Part shown: piece after piece, positions 6,842-8,194 of the stretch
Numbering within the stretch: the stretch's first letter is position 1
Layout: every line of letters begins with the position of its first letter
NCBI GenBank assembly: GCA_028290165.1
Contig: JAQGKJ010000832.1
Span: forward strand, 1 to 8,194
Direction: 5' to 3'
DNA length: 8,194 nucleotides
From: Bradyrhizobium sp.
GTDB lineage: Bacteria > Pseudomonadota > Alphaproteobacteria > Rhizobiales > Xanthobacteraceae
Position numbers and translations under genes: made by a program
Notes under the pieces: generated by a model
Databases searched by the model: none
Told to the model about the DNA's origin: nothing
What the model saw: the letters and a program-made list of their open reading frames with translations, nothing else

Positions 6842-6888
6842 GTTGCCGCATCTCGCAAGTGCGATCGTTGCAGCTGGTGCGCGTGAGT

Positions 6889-6908
6889 GCCGGCGTTAGG
6901 GGGCCGGC
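6889..6908. repeat. GCCGGC inverted repeat in the flbT leader region
   Basis: GCCGGC at 6889-6894 and 6903-6908 flank an eight-base loop and can form a six-base-pair GC stem. On the flbT strand it lies about 59 bases before the start codon, so it could be a leader hairpin if transcription begins upstream of it. On the + strand six T bases follow, but 13 bases after the stem, too far for a normal terminator. Confidence 0.4.
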
Positions 6909-6936
6909 TCTGCGCGGATGCTTTTTTGCCGATGTG

Positions 6937-6960
6937 ATCGCAATCCTTTCCTATTGCGGT
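6937..6960. repeat. Inverted repeat ATCGCAAT-N8-ATTGCGGT, possible operator
   Basis: The two arms match at seven of eight positions, with a G opposite T as the one non-standard pair and an eight-base pyrimidine-rich spacer. The right arm touches the TTAAC of the adjacent CtrA-like site. The layout suggests a dimeric regulator's operator or overlapping control elements, but no specific protein can be named. Confidence 0.35.
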
Positions 6961-6975
6961 TAACGCTTGGTAAAC
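6960..6975 (+). promoter_or_regulatory. Candidate CtrA half-site pair between flbT and flagellin
   Basis: The sequence TTAA-N7-TAAAC differs by one base from the CtrA pattern TTAA-N7-TTAAC. It lies about 130 bases upstream of flbT and 220 bases upstream of the flagellin gene, so it could serve either promoter. Binding is inferred from pattern only. Confidence 0.3.
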
Positions 6976-7183
6976 GAAGTCGACAGCACGAAAATATCCA
7001 GCGTTATCAAGGCTATTTTCAAACCGCCTGACCGTAAAACGACTGACTGCCGCGCCGCCGGCGCTACCGAGCAAGCGGCAGCGCAATACCGATTCATGTT
7101 TTGTTAGAGGCTTGGTTCCACCGTCGACCCGGTCGCCCGATCAAAAAAGATTGGGATGTGCGTCCTCCAAATTTCACACCAGA

Positions 7184-7187
7184 AAGG
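7184..7187 (+). promoter_or_regulatory. Flagellin ribosome-binding site
   Basis: AAGG within AGAAAGG lies eight bases before the flagellin ATG at 7196. An out-of-frame ATG at 7189 stands between them but is only one base from the AAGG, so it should start poorly. Confidence 0.65.
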
Positions 7188-7195
7188 TATGAAAA

Positions 7196-8194
7196 ATGAC
7201 CGGTATTGTTCTTTCGGCATCGGTTCGCCAGAACCTGCTCTCGCTGCAGTCGACCGCCGACCTGCTCTCGACCACCCAGAACCGCTTGGCCACGGGTAAC
7301 AAGGTCAACTCGGCCCTCGACAACCCGACCAACTTCTTCACGGCGCAGTCCCTCAACAACCGCGCCAGCGACATCACCAATCTGCTCGACGGTATCAGCA
7401 ACGGCGTGCAGGTGCTGCAGTCGGCCAACACCGGCATCACTTCGCTGCAGAAGCTGGTCGATAGCGCCAAGTCGGTAGCGACCCTGGCGCTGCAGACGAC
7501 GGTCGTCTATTCCTCGAAATCGAGCTTCTCGGTGTCTCTCGGCGCCGGCGCGAGCGCCGGCGACCTGTTCGGCGGCAGCTCCTTCACCGCTGTTGCTTTT
7601 ACCGGTGCGGTCGCCGTCAACGACAAGACGACTGCCCCGCCTGCCGTGACGGCTGCTACCTCGTTGACGGCAAATACCGCCAACGACTCAATCACCGCGA
7701 CGATCGCTAACAACGACACGCTGACGGTTGACGGCCACACCATCACCTTCAAGACCGGTGCGGCTCCGGCTGCGAATACGCTTCCCGCCGGCTCTGGCGT
7801 CTTGGGCAACATCGTCACTGACGGCAGCGGCAACTCGTCCGTGTACCTCAATGCTGGCGCAGGTACCGTTGGCGATCTGTTGACCGCCATCGATCTTGCG
7901 ACCGGTGTGAAGACCGCTTCGAACTCCGCGGCGGGCGTGGCCGCCATCAACCTCTCAACTGGCGCCACCGCCGGCGTGGTCACCGGCGGCGCGCTCGTGA
8001 TCTCGACCGGTACGGCTGCTGATCTCAGCATCAGCGCCAGCAACGCAGCGCTGCTCGGCTCACTCGGCATCGGCGCCGGCAGTGCCACCACGTCTGTGGC
8101 GCGTACGCCGTCGACGAACTCCAACCTCGCCATCGGCACGGTTCTGGACGTTGCGGCCGTCGGCACAGGTACGGCGACCGCCATCACCTTCGGC
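7196..8194 (+). CDS. Flagellin, N-terminal part of a large form (3' truncated by window edge)
   Basis: The first 333 residues of flagellin, the filament subunit exported by the flagellar type III system; no stop occurs before the window ends. Residues 1-100 are the conserved D0/D1 helices: MTGIVLSASVRQNLLSLQST, LATGNKVNSALDNPTNFFTA and NRASDITNLLDGISNGVQVL, close to my recollection of Bradyrhizobium flagellins. From about 105 onward it is hypervariable, Ala/Gly/Thr-rich and cysteine-free. Residues 171-293 contain an insert domain (NDTLTVDGHTITF, VGDLLTAIDLATG, ALLGSLGIG) resembling part of the FlgL in this window. No C-terminal D1/D0 has been reached by residue 333, so it is a large flagellin, as expected of the thick subpolar filament type and not the short lateral type. 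Codons are strongly biased to C-ending forms (AAC, ACC, CTG), fitting high expression. It is likely controlled by FlbT through its leader. Confidence 0.96.
   Translation, partial: MTGIVLSASVRQNLLSLQSTADLLSTTQNRLATGNKVNSALDNPTNFFTAQSLNNRASDITNLLDGISNGVQVLQSANTGITSLQKLVDSAKSVATLALQTTVVYSSKSSFSVSLGAGASAGDLFGGSSFTAVAFTGAVAVNDKTTAPPAVTAATSLTANTANDSITATIANNDTLTVDGHTITFKTGAAPAANTLPAGSGVLGNIVTDGSGNSSVYLNAGAGTVGDLLTAIDLATGVKTASNSAAGVAAINLSTGATAGVVTGGALVISTGTAADLSISASNAALLGSLGIGAGSATTSVARTPSTNSNLAIGTVLDVAAVGTGTATAITFG

Larger units (their letters stand above)
6831..7195. promoter_or_regulatory. Divergent flbT/flagellin regulatory region, no gene
   Basis: This 365-base stretch must hold promoters and leaders for flbT (leftward) and flagellin (rightward). 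Its right half is AT-richer than the surrounding coding DNA. It contains a GCCGGC inverted repeat, a T-run at 6922-6927, an 8-base inverted repeat, a CtrA-like half-site pair and the flagellin ribosome-binding site. I see no convincing sigma-54 element (GG-N10-GC) and no good sigma-28 promoter. The open frames touching it lack family character and overlap flbT in other frames. Confidence 0.6.

Noticed and set aside
6830..6851. Earlier flbT start at 6851
   Set aside because: It would add MRQRRTG before the conserved MALKVELKP, and the GGAGAA site would then lie inside the gene.
6763..6963. 66-codon + strand open frame in the flbT-flagellin region
   Set aside because: More than a third lies antisense to flbT, there is no clear ribosome-binding site, and the sequence has no recognisable family features.
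7035..7061. Possible sigma-28 flagellar promoter, TAAA-N15-GCCG
   Set aside because: The spacing fits, but the -10 element reads GCCGCCGG instead of GCCGATAA and is wholly GC, so it is unlikely to melt.
6736..7086. 116-codon - strand open frame upstream of flbT that might be flaF
   Set aside because: Its translation has no FlaF character, and it overlaps the flbT start region in another frame.
7125..7135. Small hairpin CGAC-CCG-GTCG in the flagellin leader as a FlbT target
   Set aside because: A four-base-pair stem is too weak and too common to support a specific claim.
7507..8187. 226-codon - strand open frame opposite flagellin
   Set aside because: It is fully antisense to the flagellin frame, which has unmistakable homology and a good start.

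Overview
The window is GC-rich alphaproteobacterial DNA carrying part of a flagellar cluster. The flagellin N-terminus, the very long FlgL, and the FlbT gene all point to Bradyrhizobium, Rhodopseudomonas or a close relative in the Nitrobacteraceae. This placement rests on recalled protein character, not on a database search.

Layout, left to right: the 3' end of flgK (hook-filament junction protein) and a complete, unusually long flgL (second junction protein) run on the + strand. Next come three + strand genes that are not standard flagellar parts. They encode a small GT-A-type glycosyltransferase-like protein, an ATP-grasp ligase-like protein, and a group II PLP-dependent (aromatic amino acid type) decarboxylase. 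The ligase and decarboxylase genes overlap by 4 bases (GTGA) and are almost certainly cotranscribed. flbT follows on the - strand, convergent with the decarboxylase gene and only 11 bases from it. A 365-base divergent regulatory region then separates flbT from a large + strand flagellin gene that runs off the right edge.

How the parts may work together: FlgK and FlgL form the hook-filament junction, flagellin forms the filament, and FlbT is the post-transcriptional regulator of flagellin mRNA in this bacterial class. The three enzymes between flgL and flbT could form a pathway that makes or attaches a small modification, such as a sugar or an amine/amino-acid conjugate, to flagellin or another surface polymer. 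That role is inferred from gene position and family only.

Other points of interest are a beta-rich insert domain shared by FlgL and the flagellin, two near-consensus CtrA-type half-sites in the intergenic regions, an 8-base inverted repeat next to one of them, and several GC-rich inverted repeats. No RNA genes, insertion sequences or CRISPR arrays were seen.
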